64,000 bases of DNA from Hyphomicrobium sp. (GCA_022844105.1 JALHMJ010000004.1:62001-126000); one strand, 5' to 3'; counted from the stretch's first letter, positions 1 through 8,938 are shown. A program made the numbers and translations. The notes: generated by a model not told the origin, from the letters alone.

Positions 1-198
1 AAGCGCACCAAGGAAACGGGCGCGCCGCAAGGGTGAAACGTACAGTGTCGGTGCCGCGAGCCGCGCCAACTCCGGTGCGAGTGTTCGGGCAGCGCTCCGG
101 CCGTCACGACTGAGCCCGACATCGCTGGCCCCATAACACCGGCCTGCCCAATGCGCCGCCACAGCTGTATGTCGGACAAGGTGGACGACCCTCATTGC

Positions 199-1005
199 TC
201 AACTCTCGCGCGCCAGCGCCAGCGTCGTAAGGATCGTGCCGGCGTATGCCGAAAACCCGAGGCAATCGCCGGTGACGCCGCCGAGCCGCCGCATCAGATA
301 CGTGCGCAGCCAAGCAATGAAAACGCCGCATGCGACGACAGCAAAAACGATGCCGGCAAAATCATGCACGGCTGCAAACAGCACAACCGGCGCGCTCCAA
401 GCCGCACCGCGCGCGAACGTGCCCCAGTCCGCCACCTGCCCGACGTCCTTGGCCAACCCCTCCCGCGCGGCGACGGGCGGGACGACGGCCATCACCGCCA
501 AGATAACGAGCCGCGCCATCATGCCTGCGATGACCAACGCCGCTACAGCCGACCAGACACTGTCAAGCGCGATGAGCCCGCCCGCCCGCAATGCGACAGC
601 AAGCACAAGACCGAGAGCACCGTAGCTGCCGATGCGGCTGTCTTTCATGATCCGCAAAACGTCCTCACGCGTCCAACCACCGCCGAACGCATCACAGAAG
701 TCGGCGACCGCATCTTCGTGAAACGCCCCCGTCAGCCGCGCTTCCACCGCCAGCGCTGCGATCACGGCCAGCGGCAGCGGCAGCACGCTGTCGAAAATGA
801 GCAGCGCCAGTGCCGTCAGCGCGCCGACACCCGCGCCGATGACCGGAAAGAATTGCAGCCCCCGCTTGATGTCTTCGGGAAATGTCGCCAGATCGCGCGT
901 CTCCCCGCCGGGCACCGGAATACGGGTGAGGAATTGCACAGCGGTGAAAAACGCCCGCGGCCAGGGCGCTTCATGCCAAGCCGCACGACCGGCCTGTAAG
1001 TTCAT
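199..1005 (-). CDS. cobS: Adenosylcobinamide-GDP ribazoletransferase (cobalamin 5'-phosphate synthase)
   Basis: Integral membrane enzyme that joins adenosylcobinamide-GDP to alpha-ribazole (phosphate) in the last steps of the nucleotide loop of vitamin B12. The 268-residue length is normal for CobS. The N-terminus has the family pattern FFTAVQFLTRIPVP, the acidic stretch HEDAVADFCDAFGGG lies near residue 95, and several hydrophobic segments follow. The last part (GGVTGDCLGFSAY) is the conserved C-terminal motif. Its ATG overlaps the stop of the upstream cobT by 4 nt, so the two are translationally coupled. Identification is from recalled family motifs. No riboswitch was recognised upstream of cobT. 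Confidence 0.93.
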   Translation of the reverse strand: MNLQAGRAAWHEAPWPRAFFTAVQFLTRIPVPGGETRDLATFPEDIKRGLQFFPVIGAGVGALTALALLIFDSVLPLPLAVIAALAVEARLTGAFHEDAVADFCDAFGGGWTREDVLRIMKDSRIGSYGALGLVLAVALRAGGLIALDSVWSAVAALVIAGMMARLVILAVMAVVPPVAAREGLAKDVGQVADWGTFARGAAWSAPVVLFAAVHDFAGIVFAVVACGVFIAWLRTYLMRRLGGVTGDCLGFSAYAGTILTTLALARES

Positions 1006-2021
1006 GCGCCCCCGGCTCCAGCAATGACCTCATCGAGTTTGGCGACATCGACGAGAAGTGCAGCCGCTGCATCCAGCATCGGCAGGATCAGCAGCGCACC
1101 CGTCCCTTCACCCAGGCGCAGGCGCCAATCGAGAAAAGGCACGAGGCCAAGCCGCTGCAAGGCCACAGCATGCGCCGGCTCCGCGCTGACATGGGCGGCA
1201 ATGGCCGTTTCGAGCGCCGCAGGATCGACGGCCTGCGCGACAATGGCCGCTGCGCCGGATACCACGCCGTCCAGAATGACCGGCAAGTCGGCATCCGCTG
1301 CCGCAGCGATTGCACCCGCCATCGCAACAATTTCGAACCCGGCAACGCTCGCCATCGCCGCCACGGGATCGTCCTCGATCATGTCGCGTGCCCGCGCCAC
1401 CGCGCCCCGCACCACATCCCGCTTACGCTGCAGCGTCTCATCTGTTGCCCCAGCGCCCGAGCCGACCAGCGCATCGCTGTCGACTTCGCAGCCAAGTGCA
1501 ATGAGCGCCGCGGCGGCCGTCGTATTACCGATGCCGATTTCCCCGACCGCGAGGATCCGCATGCCGTCCGCGCGTGCCTCGGCAACCGCCGCCTGCCCCG
1601 CCATCCAGGCCAGCCAGAATGCATCCGAAGTCATGGCCGGTGCGCTGGCCAGGCTCGCAGTGCCTCGCCCGACGCGCCGGTCGCGGTAAACGTCGCCGGC
1701 CGGCGCGGCGCTCATCACCGAACCGACATCGACGAGTACCACCGACGCATCGAATGCAGCAGCCAGCGCCGAACACGAGGCCCGCCCCGACGCGATGACA
1801 CCGATCATCGCTGCGGTGACAGCTTGCGGCCAGATGCCAACCCCATCAGCCACGACGCCATGATCACCAGCGAACACGAGGAGCCGTCGCGGCTTTGTCT
1901 GCGGAGCAAGCGTGCCCTGGATCGAACCAAGCCGCACGGCAAGGTCTTCCAGACGGCCAAGACTGCCCTTGGGCTTGGCCAGCCGGTCGAGATGGGCTGC
2001 AACGATGTCCGGATCAATCAT
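1002..2021 (-). CDS. cobT: Nicotinate-nucleotide--dimethylbenzimidazole phosphoribosyltransferase
   Basis: Makes alpha-ribazole 5'-phosphate from nicotinate mononucleotide and dimethylbenzimidazole, which supplies the lower ligand of cobalamin for CobS. The 339-residue protein has the family landmarks: KPKGSLGRLEDLA near residue 17, FAGDHGVVADGV near residue 50, GEIGIGNTTAAAAL near residue 160, and a C-terminal LGEGTGALLILPMLDAAA that carries the catalytic Glu region. It starts at an ATG (complement of 2019-2021) and runs directly into cobS. Only these two B12 genes are in the window, so the rest of the pathway must lie elsewhere or to the left. Confidence 0.94.
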   Translation of the reverse strand: MIDPDIVAAHLDRLAKPKGSLGRLEDLAVRLGSIQGTLAPQTKPRRLLVFAGDHGVVADGVGIWPQAVTAAMIGVIASGRASCSALAAAFDASVVLVDVGSVMSAAPAGDVYRDRRVGRGTASLASAPAMTSDAFWLAWMAGQAAVAEARADGMRILAVGEIGIGNTTAAAALIALGCEVDSDALVGSGAGATDETLQRKRDVVRGAVARARDMIEDDPVAAMASVAGFEIVAMAGAIAAAADADLPVILDGVVSGAAAIVAQAVDPAALETAIAAHVSAEPAHAVALQRLGLVPFLDWRLRLGEGTGALLILPMLDAAAALLVDVAKLDEVIAGAGGA

Positions 2022-2047
2022 TCACGTCTCCGGCGGGTAGAAACAGG

Positions 2048-2070
2048 ATCGGGCCCGCGAAGGGCCCGAT
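2048..2070. terminator. Hairpin between ndk and cobT
   Basis: A perfect 9-bp inverted repeat, ATCGGGCCC (2048-2056) and GGGCCCGAT (2062-2070), lies just downstream of ndk and just upstream of cobT. It could terminate ndk transcripts or attenuate read-through into cobT. On the ndk strand the following T-tract is weak (CCTGTTTC), so the efficiency is doubtful. Confidence 0.45.
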
Positions 2071-2101
2071 GCATTTGCGGTAGGGGACGCATGACCGTCA
2101 A

Positions 2102-2524
2102 TCAACCGACGATCTCGTCGAGACGGAAATTGAGTGCGATTTCACGCTCGGCCGCGGCCGCGCTGTCCGACCCGTGCGAGGAATTCTCGCCCTTGGAAAT
2201 GGCAAAAAGCTTACGGATCGTGCCCTCGGCAGCTTCCTTGGGGTCCGTGGCGCCCATGACTTCCCGATACGTCGCGATCGCATTTTCGCCTTCGAGGACC
2301 TGAAGAACGATCGGCCCGGAGGTCATGAAATCGCACAATTCGCCGTAAAACGGCCGCGCCTTGTGTTCCTCATAGAACTTCTCCGCCTGCGCCCGCGTCC
2401 AGCGCACCCTCTTTTGGGCGATGATGCGCAGCCCGGCTTTCTCGATCACGGCATTGATCGCACCCGTCAGACTACGCTTGGTTGCATCGGGCTTGATCAT
2501 GGAAAAGGTGCGCTCGATAGCCAT
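2102..2524 (-). CDS. ndk: Nucleoside diphosphate kinase
   Basis: Transfers the gamma phosphate of ATP to nucleoside diphosphates through a phosphohistidine. At 140 residues it has the usual family length. It begins [16 protein letters not shown]. The active-site segment near residue 116 reads [15 protein letters not shown], which contains the catalytic His and the typical NDK signature. The conserved [15 protein letters not shown] segment is near residue 57. A GGAGAG ribosome-binding site precedes the ATG. A good sigma70-like promoter lies 50-75 bp upstream. A hairpin follows the gene. Confidence 0.97.
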   Translation of the reverse strand: MAIERTFSMIKPDATKRSLTGAINAVIEKAGLRIIAQKRVRWTRAQAEKFYEEHKARPFYGELCDFMTSGPIVLQVLEGENAIATYREVMGATDPKEAAEGTIRKLFAISKGENSSHGSDSAAAAEREIALNFRLDEIVG

Positions 2525-2572
2525 CGTCTGGTCTCTCCAGTGAATTTTTCAAAATGTTTGGTGGGTTGCGGG

Positions 2573-2601
2573 CTTATAGCTGCGCCACCCGGGCGCAGCA
2601 A
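2573..2601 (-). promoter_or_regulatory. Candidate sigma70 promoter of ndk
   Basis: On the minus strand TTGCTG (complement of 2596-2601) is followed after exactly 17 bp by TATAAG (complement of 2573-2578). Transcription would start near 2566 and leave a leader of about 40 nt before the ndk ATG. Spacing and both boxes fit a housekeeping promoter. This is a sequence match only. Confidence 0.5.
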
Positions 2602-2988
2602 GTCGCCCTGGGCGAGACTATTCGCCTGCGGCAGATACGCAGGCTTTGCCCCTGATCTGGCCCGAACCGCGCCCAGTTCATGCCCGGATTGTGTGACAGA
2701 GAAACGAAGAGTTTGGGTGCGAAAACAACCGCCACCGGGGCCATTGACCAGTTAGATTGACACCTGCGACGACGCTGAAGACCGTCTTAGCGCCTAAATT
2801 GAAAGGCCGTACCGTCATCCAAGAAAGTCTAATTCCGTGTCCCGATTGACGCCCGCCATGCGAAAGTCCACGAATCCCGGCAACATTGAATCGCCGGATC
2901 GACCTGGGCGCCGATGCTCGGCTGGTAGGCCGTGGCATCCGGCTTGGTATGCGCCCATGGCTCCCGCCGGACAAAACGAGGCGTGCTC
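2602..2988. other. Intergenic region between divergent ndk and the GYF-domain gene
   Basis: With the ndk leader this is a gap of about 460 bp. Beyond the ndk promoter I see no convincing gene, RNA or repeat. Open frames on the minus strand at 2678-3293 are antisense to the start of the GYF gene and look spurious. The promoter of the plus-strand gene should lie here, but no clear -35/-10 pair was found. Confidence 0.4.
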
Positions 2989-4563
2989 GTGACCGAAACG
3001 ACGACTGAAGACAACGTCTGGTACCTTGCGCGCGATGGCAAGCAGCACGGGCCGTTGACACACCTCGAAATGACCAAGCTGGTCGAGCTCGGCCATCTGC
3101 GGCCGACCGATCTCGTCTGGCGTCCAGGTTTTACCGATTGGCGCCCCGCACCAACGATCTTCGCGCCACCGCAAGCCGCAGTGGCAGCAGCCTCTCCATC
3201 ACCGGTGGCCGCCGCACCTTCGACGCGCAGCGCAGCCCCCTCGACATTCGAGCCGGCGCCTAAGCCCGAACCATCGACGACCGCCCCGGCCACGACCTCG
3301 CCACAGCCTTCGTTCGCGGCATTGTCGGCGAAAGGTGAAACGGCGAAGTCTGAACCCGCATCGCCGGAGCCATTCCGCTTCGAATTCCCCCGCGCTGACC
3401 GCGCGCGTCCAGAATCTGCTCGTCCAGAACCAGCCCCACAAGAATCTGCCCGACCAGAACCGGTCCGCGACCCGTTTCAAAGCAAGCCTGAACCCCGCCT
3501 GGGCGAAGCACGCCAACCGCAGCCCATCGCATTCGACACGCGGGGCCTCCGGCCCACCGGCACGGCCTCGCAATTCGGTACCGCTCCCGCCGCAACCGAC
3601 CCCGGTTTCGAGCCCGAACCGTTCCGCATGGACCCTTCCTACGAAGAACCTGCGCCGGTCAGAAAGGGCCGTGGCACCGGCGTGGCACTCAGTCTCCTCT
3701 TAGCCATCGGCGGTCTGACCGCAGGCGGCTACATCTACCGCGACGCCATCAAAGCCTCGCTTCAAGGCATCGGGACAGCATCCGTCAACTTGCCGGTCGT
3801 CGCCGCGCCTTCCGGAGGCAGCGGCGCGGCGCCGTCCGCAGCGCCCGAAGCTGTCACTCCCGTCGTCGCGGCCGTTGAACCGCAGCCCACGCCAAAACCC
3901 GCAGCCCCGATCACGGCCGTCGATGCCGGCTGGGAGGCATCGCCTTTCTGGAGCCTCGCCAAGAGCGAATTCCCGCAGTGGTATGCGGAGCGTGTCCGAG
4001 AGACCGGCGAAATGAAAGCCGCCAGCCAGCCCGAAGCCGACATCGACCGCAAACTCGCCGAGCAGATCGTCGTGCTGCGCCGCCAGAATGCATCGAAAGC
4101 GCTGGCCGCCAGCCCTGTCCGTCTCAAGGAGATTGCCGAAACCTTCATTGCCAATCTTAGCGCCATGCAGAGCCAGAGCGTTGACGCTTGCTATGAGTTT
4201 ATCGGCAAAGGGGAATTGACACCGGCCGCCGCGGCCGTCGTTCAAAAGCCGCTCGAAGGTGCTCCCCTGCACAATCAGTTGAAGGCCGTGTTTGTTGCCG
4301 TCGTCGAAGGCCAGCAAAATCCGGTCACGCGCTCCTCGCCGCTGACAACCGATTACAACCTTCTGGCTGCCGAGTTAGGCACAATCGGCTGGAGCCAGGC
4401 GGACATCCAGCTGTTTGCCGACCCGAAGGCTCTGTCGGAAGCCCCGCGCGACCGCGTGTGTCGAATGGTCAAAGACTGGTTCACAGCGCATCTGGCGGTG
4501 AAGGACGACGCGGCCCGCGAACGGCTGTTGTTCGAAACCCTTCGGCTGGTGATCGCCGGCTAA
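2989..4563 (+). CDS. GYF-domain (DUF4339) single-pass membrane protein
   Basis: Function unknown. Residues about 8-52 form a GYF_2/DUF4339 domain (WYLARDGKQHGPL, then LRPTDLVWRPGFTDWRPA), a module generally thought to bind peptides or proteins. Then comes about 170 residues rich in Pro, Ala, Glu and Ser, one hydrophobic segment near residues 230-252 (VALSLLLAIGGLTAGGYIY), and a roughly 200-residue C-terminal domain with few recognisable motifs. I chose the GTG at 2989 because AACGAGG lies 7 nt upstream and the domain begins directly after it. GTG at 2983 or 2932 would add only unconserved residues. Predicted topology is a cytoplasmic GYF domain and an extracytoplasmic C-terminus. Confidence 0.75.
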   Translation: MTETTTEDNVWYLARDGKQHGPLTHLEMTKLVELGHLRPTDLVWRPGFTDWRPAPTIFAPPQAAVAAASPSPVAAAPSTRSAAPSTFEPAPKPEPSTTAPATTSPQPSFAALSAKGETAKSEPASPEPFRFEFPRADRARPESARPEPAPQESARPEPVRDPFQSKPEPRLGEARQPQPIAFDTRGLRPTGTASQFGTAPAATDPGFEPEPFRMDPSYEEPAPVRKGRGTGVALSLLLAIGGLTAGGYIYRDAIKASLQGIGTASVNLPVVAAPSGGSGAAPSAAPEAVTPVVAAVEPQPTPKPAAPITAVDAGWEASPFWSLAKSEFPQWYAERVRETGEMKAASQPEADIDRKLAEQIVVLRRQNASKALAASPVRLKEIAETFIANLSAMQSQSVDACYEFIGKGELTPAAAAVVQKPLEGAPLHNQLKAVFVAVVEGQQNPVTRSSPLTTDYNLLAAELGTIGWSQADIQLFADPKALSEAPRDRVCRMVKDWFTAHLAVKDDAARERLLFETLRLVIAG

Positions 4564-4567
4564 TCGA

Positions 4568-5680
4568 TCACAACAACCGCAGCTGACCACCCGCCGCCAC
4601 CGGCGGCGTAAAGAGATCCGTCCGCAAAGCCTGTCGCCGCTGGTTAAGTCCGAGACGCTTCAATGCCAGGCGGAAGCGCTGCGCGACCTGATCGGCATAA
4701 GGCCCTTGCCCGCGGCCGCGCAAACCAAACGCAGCCACGTAGTCCTTGCCACCGTGCATGGACTGCAGCAGATGCAGCACCCGCTTGGCACGATCGGGAA
4801 CTTCAGTGGCAAGCCACTCGCGAAAGAGGTCCTTTAACTCCAGCGGCAGCCGCAGCATGACATATCCGGCCTGCTGCACGCCCACCGCCTTGGCCGCAGC
4901 CAGTATGGTCTCAATCTCATGATCGTTGAGCGAAGGAATGACCGGCGCCACCATGACAGCCGTCGGAATGCCGGCCGCGCTCAACTGCCGGAGAGCATCG
5001 AGTCGACGTGACGGCGTCGATGCGCGCGGCTCCATGCGCCGCGCCAGATGCCGATCGAGCGTCGTGACCGAAAGCGCCACCTTGGCCAACCCGCGCGCCG
5101 CCATGCGCTGCAAAATATCGATATCGCGCACGACCAACGCCGACTTGGTCACGATGCCGACCGGATGCCCTGTCTTTTCGAGGACTTCGAGCACCGAGCG
5201 CGTGATGCGCTGTTCCCGCTCCACAGGCTGGTAGGGATCGGTATTCGTACCCAGCGCCATCGTTGCCGGCAAATAGCCCCGTGCGGACAGTTCTTTTTCC
5301 AGAAGCGCCGCTGCATTCGGTTTGGCATAAAGCTCGGTCTCGAAATCGAGCCCGGCCGAATGGCCAAGAGTGCAGTGTGAGGGTCGCGCATAGCAATAGA
5401 TGCAGCCGTGTTCACATCCTCGATACGGATTGATTGACCTGTCGAACGAGATGTCGGGGCTATCGTTGCGCGTTATGATGGTTCGGGCCGTGTCGATGTG
5501 CACGCGCGTTTTAAGCGGCGCCAGATCCTCTTCCGGCTGCCATCCATCTTCGAAGGCCACACGCGCGTCGGCTTCGAACCGCCCGCTGGCATTCGAAAGA
5601 GCGCCACGGCCGCGCCGCCGGTCTGGCAGGGCCTGCACGTCCGCCCGCTCCAAAAGCACGTCGGCCGCTTCTTTCGCCAT
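4568..5680 (-). CDS. PA0069-family radical SAM protein
   Basis: A radical S-adenosylmethionine enzyme of the PA0069 group, distantly related to spore photoproduct lyase. The substrate is unknown. The 370-residue protein has the cluster motif C-x3-C-x2-C (CEHGCIYC, residues about 89-96) preceded by SINPYRGC, which is typical of the group. GTNTDPYQPVERE and KSALVVRDIDIL follow as expected. The ATG at the complement of 5678-5680 gives the usual N-terminus. A TTG-started extension to 5746 has no family support. It is convergent with the GYF gene (4-nt gap) and divergent from the glycosyltransferase gene. Confidence 0.88.
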   Translation of the reverse strand: MAKEAADVLLERADVQALPDRRRGRGALSNASGRFEADARVAFEDGWQPEEDLAPLKTRVHIDTARTIITRNDSPDISFDRSINPYRGCEHGCIYCYARPSHCTLGHSAGLDFETELYAKPNAAALLEKELSARGYLPATMALGTNTDPYQPVEREQRITRSVLEVLEKTGHPVGIVTKSALVVRDIDILQRMAARGLAKVALSVTTLDRHLARRMEPRASTPSRRLDALRQLSAAGIPTAVMVAPVIPSLNDHEIETILAAAKAVGVQQAGYVMLRLPLELKDLFREWLATEVPDRAKRVLHLLQSMHGGKDYVAAFGLRGRGQGPYADQVAQRFRLALKRLGLNQRRQALRTDLFTPPVAAGGQLRLL

Positions 5681-5822
5681 GACGTTTGCCTCGCTGCTTG
5701 CTGGTTTTGTATGCCTACCACCCAATAAAGAACATAACAAGAACAAAATGTCGGGCGCTTACGGTGGCTGCTGCGAAACGGGGTCTTGTTGCCGTTCGGA
5801 CGGCATGCCATCGGTGTGCGTC

Positions 5823-6569
5823 ATGATCTCAGTCATCATCCCGACGCTCAACGCCGAAAAAGACCTCGCGCCGACACTGGCCGCACTCATCCCCGCAGCC
5901 GTGGACGGCTTTATCCGGGAAGTCATCGTCGTCGACGGAGGCTCAAGCGATGCAACGCTGACGATCGCCGAGAACGCCGGCGTCGACATCATCGAAACGG
6001 CGCGCGGGCGTGGGCTTCAGTTGCGAGCAGGCGCCCGGCGTGCCCGCTTTCCGTGGCTCTTGGTTCTCCACGCGGATACCGAATTGGGGCTCGGCTGGGA
6101 AACCGTGGCCGGCAATTTCATTGAGAAAGTCAACACCGGCCGCCTGCCACAAGCCGCCGCCGCATTCCGCTACCGTTTGCTCGACGACGGCTGGCGACCG
6201 CGTCTGCTGGAACAGGCCGTCGCCTTACGCTGCGCCCTCTTTCGACTTCCATATGGCGATCAAGGACTGCTCATTTCGCGTGTCCTCTATGACGAAATCG
6301 GCGGTTTCAGCGAAATGCCCGTGATGGAAGATGTCGATCTCATGCAGCGCGTCGGACGCAACCGGCTACGCATGCTCAACGCCGATGCACTGACAAGTGC
6401 CACTCGCTATCACCGCGACGGCTATGTAAGGCGCATCCTGCGCAACCAAGCCTGCCTCGCTCTCTATGCCGTCGGCGTTTCTCCCAAACGCATCCAGCAT
6501 TTCTACGCCAACGAGCGGGGCGCGGAGCGCCTAGCCCCAGCCGCCAGGGAACGGCCCACGGGATCTTGA
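5823..6569 (+). CDS. TIGR04283-family glycosyltransferase (GT2 fold)
   Basis: A 248-residue family 2 glycosyltransferase of the TIGR04283 type, named after arsenosugar gene clusters. It starts with the GT-A core MISVIIPTLNAEKDL. The nucleotide-binding EVIVVDGGSSDAT lies near residue 37, a GRGLQLRAGA segment near 61, and the metal-binding LHADTEL near 80. The C-terminal RYHRDGYVRRILRNQ resembles other members. The start could also be the ATG at 5805; the core motif begins at 5823. It is followed, with overlap or near-overlap, by the DUF2064 gene, its usual partner. No arsenic methylation gene is nearby, so an arsenosugar role is not supported here. Confidence 0.8.
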   Translation: MISVIIPTLNAEKDLAPTLAALIPAAVDGFIREVIVVDGGSSDATLTIAENAGVDIIETARGRGLQLRAGARRARFPWLLVLHADTELGLGWETVAGNFIEKVNTGRLPQAAAAFRYRLLDDGWRPRLLEQAVALRCALFRLPYGDQGLLISRVLYDEIGGFSEMPVMEDVDLMQRVGRNRLRMLNADALTSATRYHRDGYVRRILRNQACLALYAVGVSPKRIQHFYANERGAERLAPAARERPTGS

Positions 6570-6571
6570 AA

Positions 6572-7219
6572 ATGGATCGGGTCCCCCGCGCGCGTCCGTC
6601 CATGACCCCGCGACGCTGGCTTGTGATGATGGTCAAGGTTCCTACGGCCGGTCGCGTCAAGACACGGCTGGCACGCGGCATCGGAACCATTCCGGCGACA
6701 AGCTTCTACCGCCACGCAGTGGCCGGTCTCGCTGGCCGCCTCGTCAATCAGCGTCGGTGGACCCTTGTCCTTGCCGTCGCGCCGTCAGCCGAACGCCGCT
6801 CCCCTGCTCTGCCCCCTGTCGAGATGCGGGTCGGCCAGCGAGCAGGTGACCTCGGCCAGCGGATGCAGGCCCTCTTCGACACCTTGCCGAACGGACCGGT
6901 TCTGATCATCGGTTCGGATGTTCCAGGCATATCTCAATCAGCGATTGCCGGGGCATTTCAAATGCTGGAAGGCGCCGATGCCGTGATCGGCCCCTCACCC
7001 GACGGCGGATACTGGACCATTGGCTTAAGCCGCCGGCCGCGTCGTCTGCGCCCCTTCGCTCATGTCCGCTGGTCGACCGATCAGGCGCTGGCGGGAACAT
7101 TATGCAATCTCGCCGGCCGCCGTGTTGCGATTGCCCCCACTATGCATGACATCGATGAGGCTGATGACCTGCAGCGTGATCGCCGGCGCGGCCGCCGCAT
7201 CATTGCGCCCGGTAGCTGA
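6572..7219 (+). CDS. TIGR04282-family DUF2064 protein, nucleotidyltransferase/glycosyltransferase-like
   Basis: A 215-residue protein of the DUF2064 (TIGR04282) family, which has a GT-A or nucleotidyltransferase-like fold. Conserved features seen are KVPTAGRVKTRLARGIG near the N-terminus, LIIGSDVPGIS near residue 110, GPSPDGGYWTIGL near 140, and a closing DIDEADDL. The ATG at 6572 is preceded by GGGA at a suitable distance. A TTG at 6566 would overlap the stop of the preceding glycosyltransferase, and an ATG at 6602 is also possible. The two genes form a coupled pair, as in many bacteria. The product of the pair is unknown in this context. Confidence 0.82.
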   Translation: MDRVPRARPSMTPRRWLVMMVKVPTAGRVKTRLARGIGTIPATSFYRHAVAGLAGRLVNQRRWTLVLAVAPSAERRSPALPPVEMRVGQRAGDLGQRMQALFDTLPNGPVLIIGSDVPGISQSAIAGAFQMLEGADAVIGPSPDGGYWTIGLSRRPRRLRPFAHVRWSTDQALAGTLCNLAGRRVAIAPTMHDIDEADDLQRDRRRGRRIIAPGS

Positions 7220-7246
7220 GCGCGCCCGGCTGATTGTCATCCGCAC

Positions 7247-7744
7247 TCAAGCGGCCGAGGCGTGCACCTCCACCATGACCGGCATACAGACGTCGATCCG
7301 CTGCTTGTCGAGCGGTACAGTGCTGGGGTTGTCGAGATAAATCTCGATCACCGGCCGGCGGCTATCAACGATGACGCCCTGGCTGGGCACCCACTCGTTG
7401 CGCAGCTGCGAGATGGTGTGGGCAAGCCCGACAACGCCGCCCGTGTGGCGGCGGCGCGCGTAGGCCCCGCCCGGCAGTCGCCGGATGAGGAAGTGATCGG
7501 GAATAAGCCGCCGCGCTTCTGCAACCAACTCGACCGAGGCCTGATAGCGGCACTGCGCTGGCGCCGTTTGGCGCGGATCGTCAAGCAGCAACCCATACCC
7601 CGTTCCGACCGACCGGATCAGCCCCGTATCGTTGAGCCAGGCAAAAATGTCATTCCAAGCCTTGGCTGCCGAGGTCGCGTAGGGTCCCGTGGCGCGAACC
7701 GTCGCCACATTCAGCGGTCGTAGATAGACGAAGTTGTTGGTCAC
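7247..7744 (-). CDS. GyrI-like small-molecule-binding domain protein
   Basis: A 165-residue stand-alone GyrI/SbmC-like (AraC effector-binding) domain. The sequence opens with VYLRPLNVATVRATGPY, a typical first strand of the fold, and contains GYGLLLDDPRQTAPAQCRY and LPGGAYARRRHTGG, which match the repeated strand-helix-strand halves of the family. There is no DNA-binding domain. Such proteins bind or hydrolyse small molecules or act as anti-toxin-like gyrase effectors. Which applies here cannot be told. It is convergent with the DUF2064 gene. Confidence 0.7.
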   Translation of the reverse strand: MTNNFVYLRPLNVATVRATGPYATSAAKAWNDIFAWLNDTGLIRSVGTGYGLLLDDPRQTAPAQCRYQASVELVAEARRLIPDHFLIRRLPGGAYARRRHTGGVVGLAHTISQLRNEWVPSQGVIVDSRRPVIEIYLDNPSTVPLDKQRIDVCMPVMVEVHASAA

Positions 7745-7933
7745 TTGACGTCTCCCCCTGCCCGCTGGCTGCTGGCTGGCTTGGTATGTGCCGATTGCTA
7801 TCGGCGTTCTGGGAGGACCATATCAGTCGCGCATTCAAGCCCGTTTAAATCGGTCGCTAAAACTTGCGCGCAATTCGACGTAAATTAACGCGCAATACTC
7901 ACTGCGGAAGGATTTCTTCACCACGCCGCCGCG

Positions 7934-8860
7934 TCACGTCGAACGCCCTTTCAAGACCTCCCGCACACTCAAAATATCCAGCCAAACCTGGCGTTTTGCG
8001 ATGGGTGTGCGCACCAAATAGGTCGGATGCAGACTGGCAATCACCGGTACGTTCAAGTCCCCGATCGCAAGCGTCTGCCAGCGCCCGCGGATTTTTAAAA
8101 TGGGTTCATCGGTGCGTAAAATATGTTTGGCGGCAGCCTGACCGAGGATGAGCAGAGCCCGTGGTGACACAAGTTCGATTTGACGCTCTAGAAATGGACG
8201 GCAGCTGTCGAGTTCTAGCTGAGTGGGTGGACGGTTCCCGGGCGGTCGCCAATAAATGAGATTTGCGATGTGGACATCGTTCTCCGTCCATCCCGCAGCT
8301 GCCAGTATCCTATCAAGCAGGTTTCCCGCAGGGCCGACGAAGGGGCGCCCCTCCATATCTTCATCCCGCCCCGGCGTGTCGCCGATGACCATGAGCGGGG
8401 CCTGAGCCGCGCCCCGGTAGAAACACACGCTCTTTGCCGTCGCCTTCAGCGAGCAACCCTCAAACGTCGTCAAACTGCGTTGCAAGTCTTCAAGACTAGT
8501 CGCCTGGCGCGCCGCCGCCTTGGCCGCGGCTATTGCCCCATCCGGTACCGACGCCGTGAACTTGCGGAGAGGAGCCGGCGGGCCGGCGGGCCGAGCCGGC
8601 TTGATCTGCGGCGCATTGGATGCCCCACCAGGACGCGCGGAACGCGCGGCCGTCGAATACGTGTCCGGCATAGCGGAGCCGTCGCGATCGTGCGCCACGA
8701 CAACAGCTTCGCTTGCCCCGGCAAGATCGAAATCCCGGCCAGGGGCAGTGGCATCCGCGGCCAGCCAATCCACGGCCACATCGGCGACGACTGCATCCGC
8801 CCCCATGGCAAGGGTCCACTCTAGCGCGGCGGTTAGGATCAATCGGTTCGGGTCAGCCAT
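7934..8860 (-). CDS. Uracil-DNA glycosylase, family 4-like
   Basis: Removes uracil from DNA as the first step of base excision repair. The C-terminal 200 residues show the family 4 pattern: a GDTPGRDEDMEGRPFVGPAG segment, ANLIYWRPPGNRPPT, SCRPFLERQI and SLHPTYLVR. The N-terminal 100 residues are low-complexity (Ala/Pro-rich) beyond a short conserved start. The first Cys of the usual C-x2-C iron-sulphur pair is Phe here (FEGCSL), and the GEAPG motif reads GDTPG; alphaproteobacterial homologues show similar changes as far as I recall. I chose the ATG at the complement of 8858-8860 (MADPNRLILTA), which matches relatives. A longer upstream frame overlaps the ETF-QO promoter and is not credible. 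Confidence 0.85.
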   Translation of the reverse strand: MADPNRLILTAALEWTLAMGADAVVADVAVDWLAADATAPGRDFDLAGASEAVVVAHDRDGSAMPDTYSTAARSARPGGASNAPQIKPARPAGPPAPLRKFTASVPDGAIAAAKAAARQATSLEDLQRSLTTFEGCSLKATAKSVCFYRGAAQAPLMVIGDTPGRDEDMEGRPFVGPAGNLLDRILAAAGWTENDVHIANLIYWRPPGNRPPTQLELDSCRPFLERQIELVSPRALLILGQAAAKHILRTDEPILKIRGRWQTLAIGDLNVPVIASLHPTYLVRTPIAKRQVWLDILSVREVLKGRST

Positions 8861-8938
8861 GTCGGCACCTTTATCCGGCAACGTCTGCAAGTCCACCACC
8901 GCAAGTTTCCCGTTCCTGTGACCGAACGCCCGCTTTGC

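Noticed and set aside
1-198. Cobalamin-riboswitch-like words (GGTGCC, CCGGTGCGA, ACACCGGCCTGCC) at the left edge on the plus strand
   Set aside because: The core CTGCCCCCGCAACTG and B12-box sequences are missing, and no plus-strand gene follows for nearly 3 kb; cobT/cobS are on the other strand and point toward it. I treat the similarity as chance.
151-999. Long plus-strand frame opposite cobS, and similar ones opposite cobT (1170-2303)
   Set aside because: Arg- and Asp-rich translations without family features, entirely antisense to well-recognised enzymes.
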